64,000 nucleotides of DNA from Hippasteria phrygiana (taxonomy: Eukaryota > Echinodermata > Asteroidea > Valvatida > Goniasteridae). A model generated the notes under the pieces. It did no database searches and had not been told where the DNA came from. It was given only the letters and a program-made list of their open reading frames with translations. This document shows positions 34,172 through 44,729 of the stretch, piece by piece. The position numbers and the translations under genes were made by a program. Location: contig JAZGUH010000414.1 in NCBI GenBank assembly GCA_037893225.1, positions 1 to 64,000 of the forward strand, read 5' to 3'. Position 1 is the first letter of the stretch, and each line of letters starts with the position of its first letter.

Positions 34172-34374
34172 CAGTGGCGTAACTGGGTGAAATTTCTGGT
34201 GGAGGGGGCATCTGGGGCTGCACATATTTTTTCAAGGGAACACTGAAGGTAATTGAACTGCGGCTTGTATAATTTATGTTCATTTCAATATTTCAAATGG
34301 GCGCACCCGGGACACGCATGTCATCTTGGGGATGTCCCCCCCCCCCCCCCGTACTTACACCACTTACACTACTG
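34172..34374. mobile_element. hAT-type MITE, diverged
   Basis: The left end CAGTGGCGTAACTGGG matches the hAT-MITE family. The right end TTACACTACTG is a weaker complement. Flanks TGTATGGT (34164-34171) and AGTATGGT (34375-34382) match at 7 of 8 bases. A 15-C tract lies near the right end. Confidence 0.6.
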
Positions 34375-34634
34375 AGTATGGTCTGAATATGTCTTAAAAA
34401 TTATCCGAGATCCTTGAAAGCAGCGTGCATCCGATGTCGAATTATGGTTGAGACTGCAACAGAGTGTGGAACACTCTACCCCCCAGCCCCCCCCCCCCCC
34501 GCCACCCCGTTGGATCTGCCACATGTTCCAGATTTCCACTTTGACGAGTAACATGTTCATTTGAATGCATTACGTGTATTTTAATTTGGTGTGCTTACAC
34601 GTAAACTACAGGTTCCATTTTGCTTTCAAACCTG

Positions 34635-34871
34635 GGGCTAATTTCATAGAGCTACTTAAGCACAAAATTTGCTTATGCACAGAAAACATCTTAGTAAAAT
34701 CAAGTTACCAGATAAAACTCCATGTGACTGTCAAGCTAAGCAAAAACAGCTAAATACCGGTTACAAGCAATACACATCACATGGAGATTTAGCTGGTAAG
34801 CTGGTTTCATTTAGCAAGTTGTTTGCGCTTTAGCAAATTTTTTTGCTGAAGCAGCTCTATGAAATTGGCCC
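34635..34871. mobile_element. MITE with TSD CTG (PIF/Harbinger-like)
   Basis: Ends GGGCTAATTTCATAGAGCT and its complement AGCTCTATGAAATTGGCCC, bounded by CTG at 34632-34634 and 34872-34874. The 3-bp CWG duplication and GGGC start suggest PIF/Harbinger. 237 bp, no ORF. Confidence 0.85.
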
Positions 34872-34874
34872 CTG

Positions 34875-35684
34875 GTTATTAAATTTCACCGATTTTATGT
34901 CTAATTTACAAATGATAAGTAAGTGCATTATCTTTTGAGCATTAATTAATTTTTCAGATATATTTATTAGCATCAATCGTCGTGTGCCCGGCCGAAGGAT
35001 GTAAGCTTTGACGCGTAATTACACTTTCCGAGAAAATCGACTTTAAAGTTTGTGTGTTGGCATTTCTAAATTAAGAATCGCAAAAGGTTGAATTGTTGTC
35101 AGATAAAATTTATTAATATTTCTAAAAATGCTGTGCGTTTTTAAATAAAAATATGACTTAATTTTAAAGCTATTTACATATTTATGCTAACGACCTTTTG
35201 CCGGGAAGTCCTTCTGCTTTAAACGTGCGCCTAAGCGGCATGTGAAATGCTAACGACATTTTGCCTGGAACAAACTTTGCTCCAAGCGCGTTTACGTCCC
35301 ACTGAAGTGGGGAGGTGAACGCAATTGTATCATGTTTTGTTACATTAGTATTACACGCTTACGTCCTTTTACCGGCAACAAAAAATGCAAAACCCCCTTC
35401 GTTAGGGGACCCCATTGGAAATAAGTTGAAAAACATTTATGGGCTATCCCCGGTATTACCTTTTTTAATGTATGTAATTGTAGCAATTGTTTGTTTGTAC
35501 ATATATATTTAATTTTATCACTGCAAGATAAAATGTATTATTCTCCACAGACACACGGTTTGGTCCCAAACGCTCTGGAAGAAACGAAATGATACAAAAT
35601 GTAATAAGTCAAGTTCACGCGCTACACGGGGCGGGAAAAGCCACTTCGGCTTAGCTTTTCGAAACCGCTGCATCAGAAATATAT
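34875..35684. other. AT-rich unassigned sequence
   Basis: Only a loose repetition is seen: GCTAACGACNTTTTGCC(T/G)GG appears at about 35186 and 35249. No gene supported. Confidence 0.4.
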
Positions 35685-35827
35685 GAAGACTTCAGACGCA
35701 AAAGCCGCTAAACGCCACTTCCCAGAAAAATGAGATAACGATATCAAATGAAAGCGCTTTCACTTGATATCGTTATCTCATTTTTTCTGGGAAGTGGCGT
35801 TTAGAGGCTTTTGCGCCTGAAGTCTTC
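35685..35827. mobile_element. Near-perfect hairpin, 143 bp
   Basis: Arms of about 71 bp: GAAGACTTCAGACGCAAAAG, CGCCACTTCCCAGAAAAA and GAGATAACGATATCAA, with their complement following after a very short loop. No ORF. It can fold almost end to end. Confidence 0.9.
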
Positions 35828-37640
35828 AAATGTTCTCAAGAGATAATTTAATTCCCAGTCGCATTTCTACCGGTGTCTTCACTCTCTTTTGGAATTTATC
35901 GAGTGGAGTGTCTCACGGACATCTCAGGGATTGTATTTATGGGATTGGACATTGCATGGATCGTGACTTGTTTGGGAAAAACCTTAAGATCTCGAGGATG
36001 GACTTACTTCGATAGCGATACAAGGCCTAGCTGCGCATTGGCCTTAATTTTCTTTTGTCAGTCGTCAGTAGTGCATAGCGTCTGCATGGTCGATATGACG
36101 TCACATTTTAGCCTCTCGACCAATCAGAACGCTGCATTTAGCCTCATTAGCATAATTTGTGGAGCCGATTTGTGGAGCGAGTTTGAGGAGCCAGCTGGAT
36201 CGACTCCATTCGTGTAGGAGGGGTGTTGACTTGCGTAAGCGAATTCAAGACAATATGATACTTTATCAAGCAATAGACAATTTTATGGAACCGTATTCTA
36301 AGAATGAGTTTCAAGGTTATTGCAATTTTAGAAATGACTGTTTGCGTCAAAGTTAAGAATCAGCCCTAATATAAAATACCACTGAGCAATGGAAACATCC
36401 GAAAGTACAATGGAACAACCCGCACGATTTGTTGTAATGACTCGTAGTGTATTGTGCAATCGCACGGACGGGTTTTACGTGTGTACAGACATGCACGATG
36501 GGCTGTACCGGTCATGTCTGTGATGGCTGAAACCATGTACATGTACTTTTGTATTAAAAGTTGTGTAAAAGGAACACTCACCGGTGAGCAACACGGTAAA
36601 ATTCCAAAGAGCTGGTAATAATCCATACGTCCTATCATAACCAGGGCGCCGGAGTGATGGTCAGCCCCACAAATTGGTCGCACCGAAGTTCCTCATCGGG
36701 TGCAACACCATGAAGTTGCACATATCCGGACACATTGCCGCTAGAACCAAACAAGTAAAACTGAACCCAAAAACATGACATAGCGTGATGCGGTGGTGGT
36801 ATAAACACCGCGTATAGCTCACAGTTTACACGAAAATGTATGGCCGTATTGTGTTACCGTCTGCACCCTCCGTGTTGTACGTACATGTCGAGCTGGGTAG
36901 CCTTGATGGTTAAAGTTTAACCCCTAGATAAAAAAGCCTCCGTTAAAGAAGGTGTTGGGTCACATCGACTATCTTTAACCACAAAACCCCTATGTGTCAG
37001 TGTGCATGTACAGTTCGGAATGGCCCGAACATCGCCGCAAGTTGAAAAGAGCTCATTAGGCCTATTACAAAAACTTTAACTGTACTTTTGTTTCGTCCAA
37101 TACAATAGGGATACTGAATTTACAGAGCCACGGTTACCTTTGTGGAGCGTGCCGTACTTGTTTACTAACAAGATAGCTGATGAGCTTACGCAATCCCTTA
37201 ATCGGCAGCTAGGCAAGTCATTACCGCGCTCGACAAAACGTTAATTGTACAAACACAAATGCTAAACCATGGCCTTGGTGATTGTCCACAAGCAAACAGG
37301 CAGGGAAACACGGAGTCTATTATGATAACCGTCATGTAAACATATTCCATTTTGCAATAAAACTCAACTAAATTTAATGTTTGTTCAAATGTATTTATTT
37401 ATTTATTTATTAATCCCGTGTGCGGACGTGTGCGGACCTGTTATGGTCCTTGTCTTTATTTTGTATTGTATTGTATTGTATTGTATTGTATTATATTGTA
37501 TATAGATTCCCCTAGACCAAGCTCACTGTGTATATTTGCTGTATTTGTATGCCTGTTTCCTTTCGTTTTTTGGTTTGGTTCCTTGCTGGGCTGGCCACCA
37601 TGGCCAGTCAAGCAGGACCATCGGGCGTGGGTCGGCCACG
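35828..37640. other. Unassigned; possible promoter-like CCAAT motif and microsatellite
   Basis: A plus-strand frame of 114 codons at 35873-36217 is not recognised, and its 3' half looks non-coding (ACCAATCAGAACG, an NF-Y-type CCAAT box, at about 36119). A (ATTGT)n microsatellite lies at 37461-37500. Nothing else is supported. Confidence 0.35.
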
Positions 37641-37836
37641 CACACAGTCATGTAAACGGGTGCAATCGTGGACCTCCCATTGTTCCTCTTTTGTTTATAC
37701 TCTAACTTTTTCGGAAGGCCTCCCATTGGTTTTGTACACGATTTTTAATCGTGGACGTTAGGTCAAACGTGGACCCCTTTGTCTACGCCCGAATTCTTTT
37801 GTCCTAGGTCCACGATTGCCGGCATATACAAACTCA
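37641..37836 (-). repeat. Dispersed 0.2-kb repeat, copy B
   Basis: Reverse-complement match to copy A (7786-7985) and copy C (46666-46862). It ends immediately upstream of a small hairpin (37861-37911, CCATTGTTCCTGGTGACG and complement) and the Tx1-like ORF1 fragment. Confidence 0.85.
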
Positions 37837-37899
37837 CGCCCGTGGCTGACGTACCCCAAGTCCATTGTTCCTGGTGACGAACCGTTCGCGGGCGTCACC

Positions 37900-38195
37900 A
37901 GGAACAATGGAATCGCTTTCAGAGCCCAAGACAATGTTCCCATTGAAAAATACCTCCAGTCCTTTCATGAATGTATGCCCGATAAAGAAGTAATCTCAGC
38001 TAGTCGTATTTCCAATAATGGTATTGCTGTGTACATGGGTTCAGGGAAGACGTTGCCGACGCCATTGCCCAAGGGCTGACCCACGGCGACTCTTTCCTGG
38101 AACTCATGCCCCTCGTTCAACCTACAACCAAACTCACCCTTAGTAACGTGTATCCCGAAATCCCCAATGCCATATTAGTTCATAATATATCCATC
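37900..38195 (+). pseudogene. Tx1-like LINE ORF1 fragment, second copy
   Basis: The first frame carries Ser-Ala-Ser-Arg-Ile-Ser-Asn (about 38.00 kb). A second frame (about 38.05-38.19 kb) carries Asp-Ala-Ile-Ala-Gln-Gly-Leu and Leu-Ser-Asn-Val-Tyr-Pro-Glu-Ile-Pro-Asn, colinear with the ORF1 relic at 13.9-15.45 kb. It has a frameshift and is cut off by the minisatellite at 38210. It is a 5' piece of the LINE, so it is not a usual 5'-truncated insertion. Confidence 0.8.
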
Positions 38196-38209
38196 CAGGT
38201 AAAAATTCC

Positions 38210-38710
38210 AGTTGAAACCAGTTGAACTGGTTTAACTGGTCCCAACTGGGAATTGGTGACTGGTTTCAACTGGTATGAACTGGTTTTCAACTGGTTTAAC
38301 TGGTATTCAACTGTTTTAACTGGTTTTCAACTGGTTTTCAACTGGATTTCAACTGGTCTAACGGGTATTCAACTGGTATCCAACTGGTGTAACTGGTATG
38401 AGATGGTTTTCAACTGGTGTAACTGGTATGCAACTGGTTTTCAACTGGTTTTCAACTGGTCTAACGGGTATTCAACTGTTATCCAACTGGTATGAACTGG
38501 TTTTCAATTGGTTTGTAACTGGTGTAACTGGTATCAACTGGTTTTCAACTAGTGTAACTGGTGTAACTTGTATCAACTGGTTTTCAACTGGTTTAACGGG
38601 TATGAACTGTTTTACAACTGGCTTAACTTGTATTCAACTGGTTTTCAACTGGTTTAACTGGTACGAACTGGCTTTCAACTGGTTTGTAACTTGCATCAAA
38701 TCACGTTAAC
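38210..38710 (+). repeat. Minisatellite (AACTGGTNTNAACTGG)n
   Basis: Over thirty irregular copies of AACTGGTTTTC, AACTGGTTTAACTGGTAT and variants. Frames rich in Trp-Phe-Asn are an artefact of the repeat. Confidence 0.95.
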
Positions 38711-38946
38711 AGGTTTCAACTGGTCTTAAACAGGCGGTCTGAAACTGCAGTCAGAAAATAAATTGTAATGCAATTAAGGAAGATAAAACATTGCACATGT
38801 AGCTTATTACATTAATTGTATTAAAAGTACTTCTCTCTTTCTCAAGAATTGAAACAAAAACCAGGAAGTAAAAACAAAACCAGGTTGAATTTTATGCCTC
38901 CTTTAAAACCTTTAAAACTGAGAGTAGTTTATCAGTTGGGCATGCA

Positions 38947-39411
38947 ATAAACCTTTTCGACATTCTCAATGCATTGTGGGTTTAAAGGCCAGACAAACCA
39001 TGTAATTTATACACAAACCTATGGCACTGTGAACCAGTCCAATTGTTAATTGATTTTATGCCAAATATCTGTCATGAGTTGTTGAGCGATACCCTTTTCA
39101 GATACATTGTATCTTTGCATGGAACATACGGAAAATAATAACCAGAAAATCCATTTTAAATGGCAATAAAAATAAAGGAAATAATTGGGGAATCCCTCTC
39201 AGGGTACCAGTTACTGGTAAATGCAAATTTCTGGAATTAGAACAACATTATTATGTCACATTATTAGCCAATCAGAAGAGGATTTCTGCAAGCATGACAA
39301 CGAACATGTGACTAATGCGACGAATCACGTCCTTTCTAATGTGCTTGCTCTTCTAATGCCAGTTTACTGATGCAGTTCCCATGATGCTTTGAGAATGTCG
39401 AAAAGGTTTAT
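38947..39411. mobile_element. MITE with ATAAACCTTTTCGACATTC termini
   Basis: Ends ATAAACCTTTTCGACATTCT and its complement GAATGTCGAAAAGGTTTAT, about 30 bp with two or three differences. GCA borders both sides, which may be a 3-bp target duplication. No ORF. Confidence 0.8.
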
Positions 39412-39500
39412 GCACTCCAGCTGCAGTGCATTGGAAGTTATTTTGGCATACCAGACTCTTAACCCTCAAAGAGCCAGGTTTTTTTTGGCCACTCACGGGA

Positions 39501-39867
39501 GGGGGGGGGGGGGGGGATTTCCGCCCCCCTCAGATCTCGGCCAAACAGTAACCTATTTGCATCGCATGCTCCAGATTCTACATGTCTTAGGTATGGGTGG
39601 AAACGATTCGAGAGTAGAACCCAGAGCCGAACCAAAACCGACTGGTTTCTTGGGGTGGGTGGGGTGGGGTAAAAAATGTCCATACTTACAAAACCCGTCC
39701 GTAATCACCTAAGCCCGTCATCCCTGGCCAAACTCCTGTCCGAATCGCGACTGATGTATAGATCAGTCGCCCTCTACGTCCACAGCGATGCAAATAGTAA
39801 CCTATTTGCATCGCTGTGGTTTCGGGCTCCAGATTCTACATGTCTTAGGTATGGGTGGAAACGATTC
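39501..39867. repeat. G-tract, duplicated 65-bp segment and palindrome
   Basis: 16 G at 39501-39516. The segment CCTATTTGCATCGC then CTCCAGATTCTACATGTC and GGTATGGGTGGAAACGATTC occurs at 39551-39609 and again at 39801-39867. A 38-bp palindrome (CACAGCGATGCAAATAG with its complement, 4-bp loop) is at 39781-39818. Confidence 0.85.
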
Positions 39868-40677
39868 TTTGTTCCGGAAACTCCTATAGCCCGCATCCAA
39901 TTCCCATAAAGCCGCCCCTAGAGACACCCTTACCCCCATATCTTACCCCATATCTTACCCCATATCTCACCCCAACTCTCAAAGATTCCGTGTACTGGAC
40001 GAGCTTAAAATCTTCTCTTGAAATTTAGAGATGTCTTTGCTTTGAATCTCGAATCCAACGATCCGTCAAAAGCTCAATTAAAGCCTGCTACCGGAGGGCG
40101 ATTGCTATTATCAGGGCTCACTACGCCCTTTGGCATTCGTACTCTTCAAAACGTTAAGAAACCATAATACCCGTGTGATTCATAAGGGTCCGATGTGTTA
40201 CCTGTTTGCAATGGCCCATCATCGCCTATTGGGCCGTAGTTCCCAAGAATTTATAGTGCAATGGCAACCCCGGTTTTGCCCCGAGAAGTCTAAGATCTCG
40301 ATTCCTGGGGTAAAATGATGCAACGAAGTAGTCTCAGTCGATTGCCTGGTGCTTATGAACGACTTGTACAGCAGGGAGCTTCTATCGGGGGTTGTAGGAC
40401 TAAATAGGTAACCGTCGGTCAAGCCGTAGCTCCTATCAGCTATCATATTGGCCATTCGCTCAACAGCTTCCGCTGGATCCATCTTATACTCTCCCAATAT
40501 GGAAACAATACATTATTATCAAAAATGGTTTACTTTTCCTCAACGTCTTTCCGACGTATAACTTAACAAGCGACCTCCCCCTTAGTTTTCGCGATCTCAT
40601 AGGTCTTGGTGTACCCCAGGTCGGTGTCTTGATCACGTGTCCGACATAAAAGTAGGAAAAGGCAAAGTTTGTAGAGG
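39868..40677. other. Unassigned sequence
   Basis: CCCCATATCT is repeated three times at about 39935-39970. Frames of 62 and 92 codons at 40130-40497 have no recognised family. Part may be the 5' flank of the L2/CR1-like LINE. Confidence 0.35.
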
Positions 40678-40789
40678 ATGAGGCATCGAACGAAACCCTC
40701 CCCCATCTCTAAGCAAAGGTTTGCGACGCGCCGCTTGATCTGGCCCGTTAACTTGTGTTCGAAGATGGCATCGAACGGACAAGACGTGT

Positions 40790-41629
40790 GTGACTTCGGC
40801 TCTCCGATTTTTCAGTCAAAACCAACCCGACCCCTCAATAAACAAGACCTCTTTTCATGAGCAGCTGGCTGAGTATCGCAAAAAGCACAAGGAACGGAAC
40901 ACTGCAAAGACCAAACCACCTACTCCCAACCCAGCCACCACAGCAGATATCTTGGTCATCGGTGACTCCATGATCAAGCGACTACAACCCAGAAAACTGA
41001 GTAGGAAAAAGAAAGTCATCTGCCATACCATGCGCGGTGCGAAGATTGAGGACATCGCTCTGAACGCCAAACACGTGTCAACCAAGCACAATGCTTCTGG
41101 AATAATTCTTCATGTCGGAACCAACAACACCTCCGACAATGCAGAAACCATTGCTGCAAAGATCACTTCTCTCGGCGAAACACTGCAACCAAAGTCAGTG
41201 ACGATTTCATCAATCATTCATCGCAAAAATCAGACATTGTCCCAACGCAAGAAAGTCGATGAATCAAATGAACTGCTGAAATATATCGCACAGCGCAACA
41301 ACTGGGACTTTATCGAAAACGGAAACATAAATTCGGACCATCTTGTCTCGGACGGCGTGCCCCTTAACACCACAGGAGTACGCCTACTGGCCAAAAACAT
41401 TATACAGCACATAGCCGGACCATCAGAAGACACATATCGACGCAAACCATCGACTGAATTCACGACGCAGAGAACATCCTTTGGTGCAATCTCGTACTCT
41501 GGTGCCCTTAAGAAACCGATTGGAGCTGACCCAGATGCTTCGACTTTTTCCGGCTATCCAACCAGTACTACCCTCACCGGCAGCCGAAGCGACGTCAACC
41601 CCTCAACTACCAACCACGACCCGAGCTAA
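40790..41629 (+). CDS. LINE ORF1 with SGNH/GDSL-esterase-like domain, intact frame
   Basis: A 279-codon frame. A Lys/Arg-rich N-terminal region (residues 25-45) is followed by Ile-Gly-Asp-Ser-Met at about residues 56-60 (the Gly-Asp-Ser nucleophile block) and His-Val-Gly-Thr-Asn-Asn at about 107-112 (the Gly-x-Asn block), as in the esterase ORF1 of CR1/L2-type LINEs. The C-terminus is Ser/Thr/Pro-rich. The likely role is RNA or membrane association and chaperoning of the RNP; the exact reaction is not established. A catalytic His is not pinned down. The first in-frame ATG was taken; an upstream ATG at 40768 is in another frame. Confidence 0.8.
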   Translation: MTSALRFFSQNQPDPSINKTSFHEQLAEYRKKHKERNTAKTKPPTPNPATTADILVIGDSMIKRLQPRKLSRKKKVICHTMRGAKIEDIALNAKHVSTKHNASGIILHVGTNNTSDNAETIAAKITSLGETLQPKSVTISSIIHRKNQTLSQRKKVDESNELLKYIAQRNNWDFIENGNINSDHLVSDGVPLNTTGVRLLAKNIIQHIAGPSEDTYRRKPSTEFTTQRTSFGAISYSGALKKPIGADPDASTFSGYPTSTTLTGSRSDVNPSTTNHDPS

Positions 41630-41639
41630 CTCAATCCAA

Positions 41640-43613
41640 GACCCACAACGCCCATCATTGGCTCCGAGACCAAGAATGGAACCAATACCTGGAGAGGGTC
41701 AGAGAACTACTCAATCCACAGAGCATGATTCCAAAGTAAACTTAATAGATGTATCATTCACAACCGAAGTGCAGGTGATTTTTCATTCACCCACCTCAAT
41801 GTAAGAAGTATAATGAATAAATTCGACCATTTTAAGATATTAATGTATACAAATCCATTTGTGACCCGCTCTGGAAAAAGGTATATTATGTCGCAAAATA
41901 TGAAAAATGAGTTTTATGTATATTTGGAAATTCCACAATGTAAGCTTTCATTTGGTACATGATAGAGCTCCAAAGCCCTTTCCGTTCTGGAGATATCGCG
42001 TTTTTGCATATTAATTAGTTCTGTGGAGTTTAAATTGCACAACAGAGAAAACAGGCTTTGAAATAGCTTGTTCCAATAAAATGCAATGGAACAATGTACT
42101 CTAAAAGGCTTATTTTTTTCACTTTATTTACTGAAATCAACATTGTTGTGCACCAAACCTGTAACTTTAGATATTTAAGATGTCATTAAAGGCAAAAAAC
42201 TAAAAATGAATTTTGACAAAAAATGTCACCCTCTTCAACATTGAAAGGGCCATTACACGTAAATGCATAGCGCGACTTATATCACCTTTTTCTGGAGCGG
42301 GTCACATTTGATATCATCTGTTTAAACTAAACATTTTGTAACTCCTCAATCTCCGACGAAGAGTTTAACCTCCCCGAATACACTTTTGTCAGAAGAGATA
42401 GATACCGTCACGGGGGTGGGGTGGCAATGTACATTCGAAATAATTTAACTTTCATCCGCCGTGATGACTTAGAAACAGATGATGTCGAGTGTCTATGGGT
42501 TGAACTCAAATGTAAGCAAAGGCAGCCTGTGCTTATAAGTTCTATTTACAGGCCACCCTCAAGTTCTGTTGAGTTTATAGACAAACTGAGTGGTATTATA
42601 GATAGAGCCTCATGTGAATGTAAAGAAATTATTGTAGTTGGCGACTTTAATTGTGATGTTTCCGAGGACGATAATGGTACTTCATCAAACCCCATAACTT
42701 CATGTTTTAATATGTTCCAAATGACGCAACTTATACATTATCCTACCCGCGTTACTGAATTTACTGAAACAACCATTGATCTAATTGTTAGCTCTCATTC
42801 TGAACTTGTAAGTGAAAGTGGTTTTCTACCTGTCCTGATTAGTGACCACTATCTTGTTTACGGTCTTCATAATTGGAAAGCCCCCCAAAAAGAAGGCCGT
42901 TCAATTAACTTCAGAAGGTTTAAAGATATAGACAATGACGCTTTTCAAGACGACCTCCTTAATGCCCCATGGGACTATGTCCTTAATTGTCATGATGTTA
43001 ATGAAGCATGGTCAATATGGCACTCTCTGTATTATTAACCATCATGCACCAATGAAATCAAAACGTATTCGTGGTGCATCGTTGCCTTGGCTCGATGGGG
43101 AAATTCTAAAAGTTATGCGGCAGCGAGATCTTGCAAATAAAATCGCTAAACGTTCAGGCTCACAAAATGACTGGAATACATACAAAAAGCTGCGAAACAT
43201 GACTACTGAACAAATCCGCAGCAAGAAAAGCGAATACTTTAAATCAACCATCGAGGAAAATAAAGGCAACTCATCCATTCTGTGGAAAATACTAAAAGAG
43301 GTTCTTCCCAACAAACAGAAAATTATTCCAAAGTCTATTCTTTCCCAGAATGGGGAATTCGTTGATGATCCCACCGACATTGCTGATACATTTAACGAAC
43401 ATTTTTCTACAATCGGAACACGTATGGCCAGTAATGCCCCTCCATGTGAACTTGACGTGGACGACAATACATGTATCCACTCCTTTGTTACAGATTCACT
43501 TGATGAAAAATGCTTACTGCCTGATATTACAGAAGACTATTTTCAAACGCAAATATCATCAATGTCGGTCGGGAAAGCAACAGGTCCGGATGGAATAAGT
43601 GTAAAAATGATTA
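41640..43613 (+). pseudogene. L2/CR1-like LINE ORF2: endonuclease plus RT start, broken
   Basis: The endonuclease begins with Leu-Asn-Val-Arg-Ser-Ile at about 41.80 kb, is split by the MITE at 41861-42305, and continues with Gly-Gly-Gly-Val-Ala-Met-Tyr, Val-Val-Gly-Asp-Phe-Asn-Cys (about 42.64 kb) and Ile-Ser-Asp-His-Tyr (about 42.84 kb), matching EEP motifs. At about 43.04 kb the frame shifts by one into the linker, ending at the first RT block near 43.58 kb. A stop lies just after the MITE site where Glu is expected (Leu-Asn-stop-Thr). The RT catalytic Asp-Asp is missing. Confidence 0.85.
41861..42305. mobile_element. GTGACCC MITE, copy 1, TSD ATTT
   Basis: Ends GTGACCCGCTCTGGAAAAAG and its complement (CTTTTTC TGGAGCGGGTCAC form), flanked by ATTT at 41857-41860 and 42306-42309. 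Removing it rejoins LINE ORF2 in frame. Two further copies lie at 59228 and 62265. Confidence 0.92.
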
Positions 43614-43614
43614 A

Positions 43615-44401
43615 AATAGGGGGTGGGGGTGGGGGGTGGGGGTCGAACCCCCCCCCCCCCCCCCTGCTCGTGGCCATTTTTTGTTTGTTTGGGCCTACGC
43701 CTAAAGTTGCAAACCAGAAAAGCAGAAACCACATGTCTTATTTTGCCTATGGGTAAGAACAAAAAAAGTTGTTAAATGGCGCCACCAACGGTGAGAAAGT
43801 GTGTCACCCCCCCCCCCCTTGTATTTTCTTTTTTTGAGTCAGCTTTCTGGGCAAATTTCAGATGGGGGTGGGGGGGGTGGGGGGTGGGGGGGTGTTGGGT
43901 GGGTTAGGGGGTATCCCCCCCCCCCCCCGATATTTTCAGAGTTTTTACCCCAACATTTCCCACAAAAAATCGAAACACTGCCCTCTATCTATAGGACATA
44001 CCTGTTGGTTTTAAATGTCGCAAGCTAGGTTGGTAAGTCCAATAACTTCAAAGTGGATTCTGTTCTCTTATAGGAACGGGGCCCGTAATCACACAATCGC
44101 CGCAACATTAAAATGATTTCCTTCATGCTGCTGGCCCCCTCACTGGAAATTATAGTTCCCCGTGTTCCCCTACTGACATTTTTTAGTGTCCCCTGTGCCC
44201 CCGCTGTAAAATGTTAGACCCCTGTGCATAGGCGTAGCAAGGTCATTTTATTGGGGGGGGGGGGGGGGGGTAAACGTGAAAAAGGGCACCCGATATATCG
44301 GGGCACAGGAGGCACTAACATTTTTCAGTGGGGGAACAGGGGGCACTAACATTAAAAAAAGTACCCAAAAAAGAAATACAGATTGATAACTAAATACAAT
44401 T
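43615..44401. other. G/C homopolymer-rich junk, possible hAT remnants
   Basis: Six G or C tracts of ten or more bases (43648-43664, 43807-43818, 43915-43928, 44253-44270 and shorter ones). ATAGGCGTAGCAAGG at 44228-44242 resembles a degraded hAT-MITE end. GGGGCAC phrases recur at 44297 and 44340. No ORF is supported. Confidence 0.45.
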
Positions 44402-44727
44402 AATTCGTCAAACAATCCACAAGGCAAATTGACTAGGTAAATTTTGAACACATTTTCAAAGTTAACAAAGAAACTGGCAGGAGCGGGATTTGAACCTGCG
44501 ACCTCCAGATTACCGTACCGGCGCTCTACCAACTTTGTTCACTTCTTTGTTCACTTTGAAAATGTGTTCAAAATTTACCTAGTCAGTTTCCCTTGTGGAT
44601 TTTTTAACGAATTTTAAGTTAAAAAGTCGTATCCTCATTGAGTGATCCCCACAATGTCGCTTCCACGGTTGTATCGTAAAATTGGGTGTGATCCCTGGCT
44701 ATACGGCATTCTGGGTTTATAACTTCT
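44402..44727 (-). repeat. Copy of the tRNA-bearing repeat, tRNA part truncated
   Basis: An inverted arm (ATTCGTCAAACAATCCACAA...) leads into a minus-strand tRNA-like 3' portion (B-box read as GGATTTGAACC in the plus sense), which stops after about 55 bases at ACCAACTTTGTTCAC. The repeat body then runs in the opposite sense to CGGCATTCTGGGTTTAT. The A-box half is missing. Confidence 0.8.
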
Positions 44728-44729
44728 GG

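Larger units (their letters stand above)
40678..43614 (+). mobile_element. L2/CR1-like non-LTR retrotransposon, 5' part only
   Basis: ORF1 (SGNH-hydrolase type) is followed by ORF2 with endonuclease and the first RT motif (Lys-Ala-Thr-Gly-Pro-Asp-Gly), where it is cut off by G/C-rich DNA at about 43615. Losing the 3' half is unusual for LINEs, which normally lose the 5' end. A 445-bp MITE sits in ORF2. The clade is inferred from the esterase ORF1 and endonuclease style. Confidence 0.8.

Noticed and set aside
35873..36217. 114-codon frame as a possible membrane protein
   Set aside because: The second half looks promoter-like and non-coding (CCAAT motif), with no splice sites or family.
37461..37500. 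Telomere-like repeat
   Set aside because: The unit is ATTGT, a simple microsatellite. No TTAGGG array occurs in the window.
40130..40497. Two overlapping frames at 40.1-40.5 kb as LINE-related coding sequence
   Set aside because: No motif recognised, and they are on opposite strands of the same DNA.
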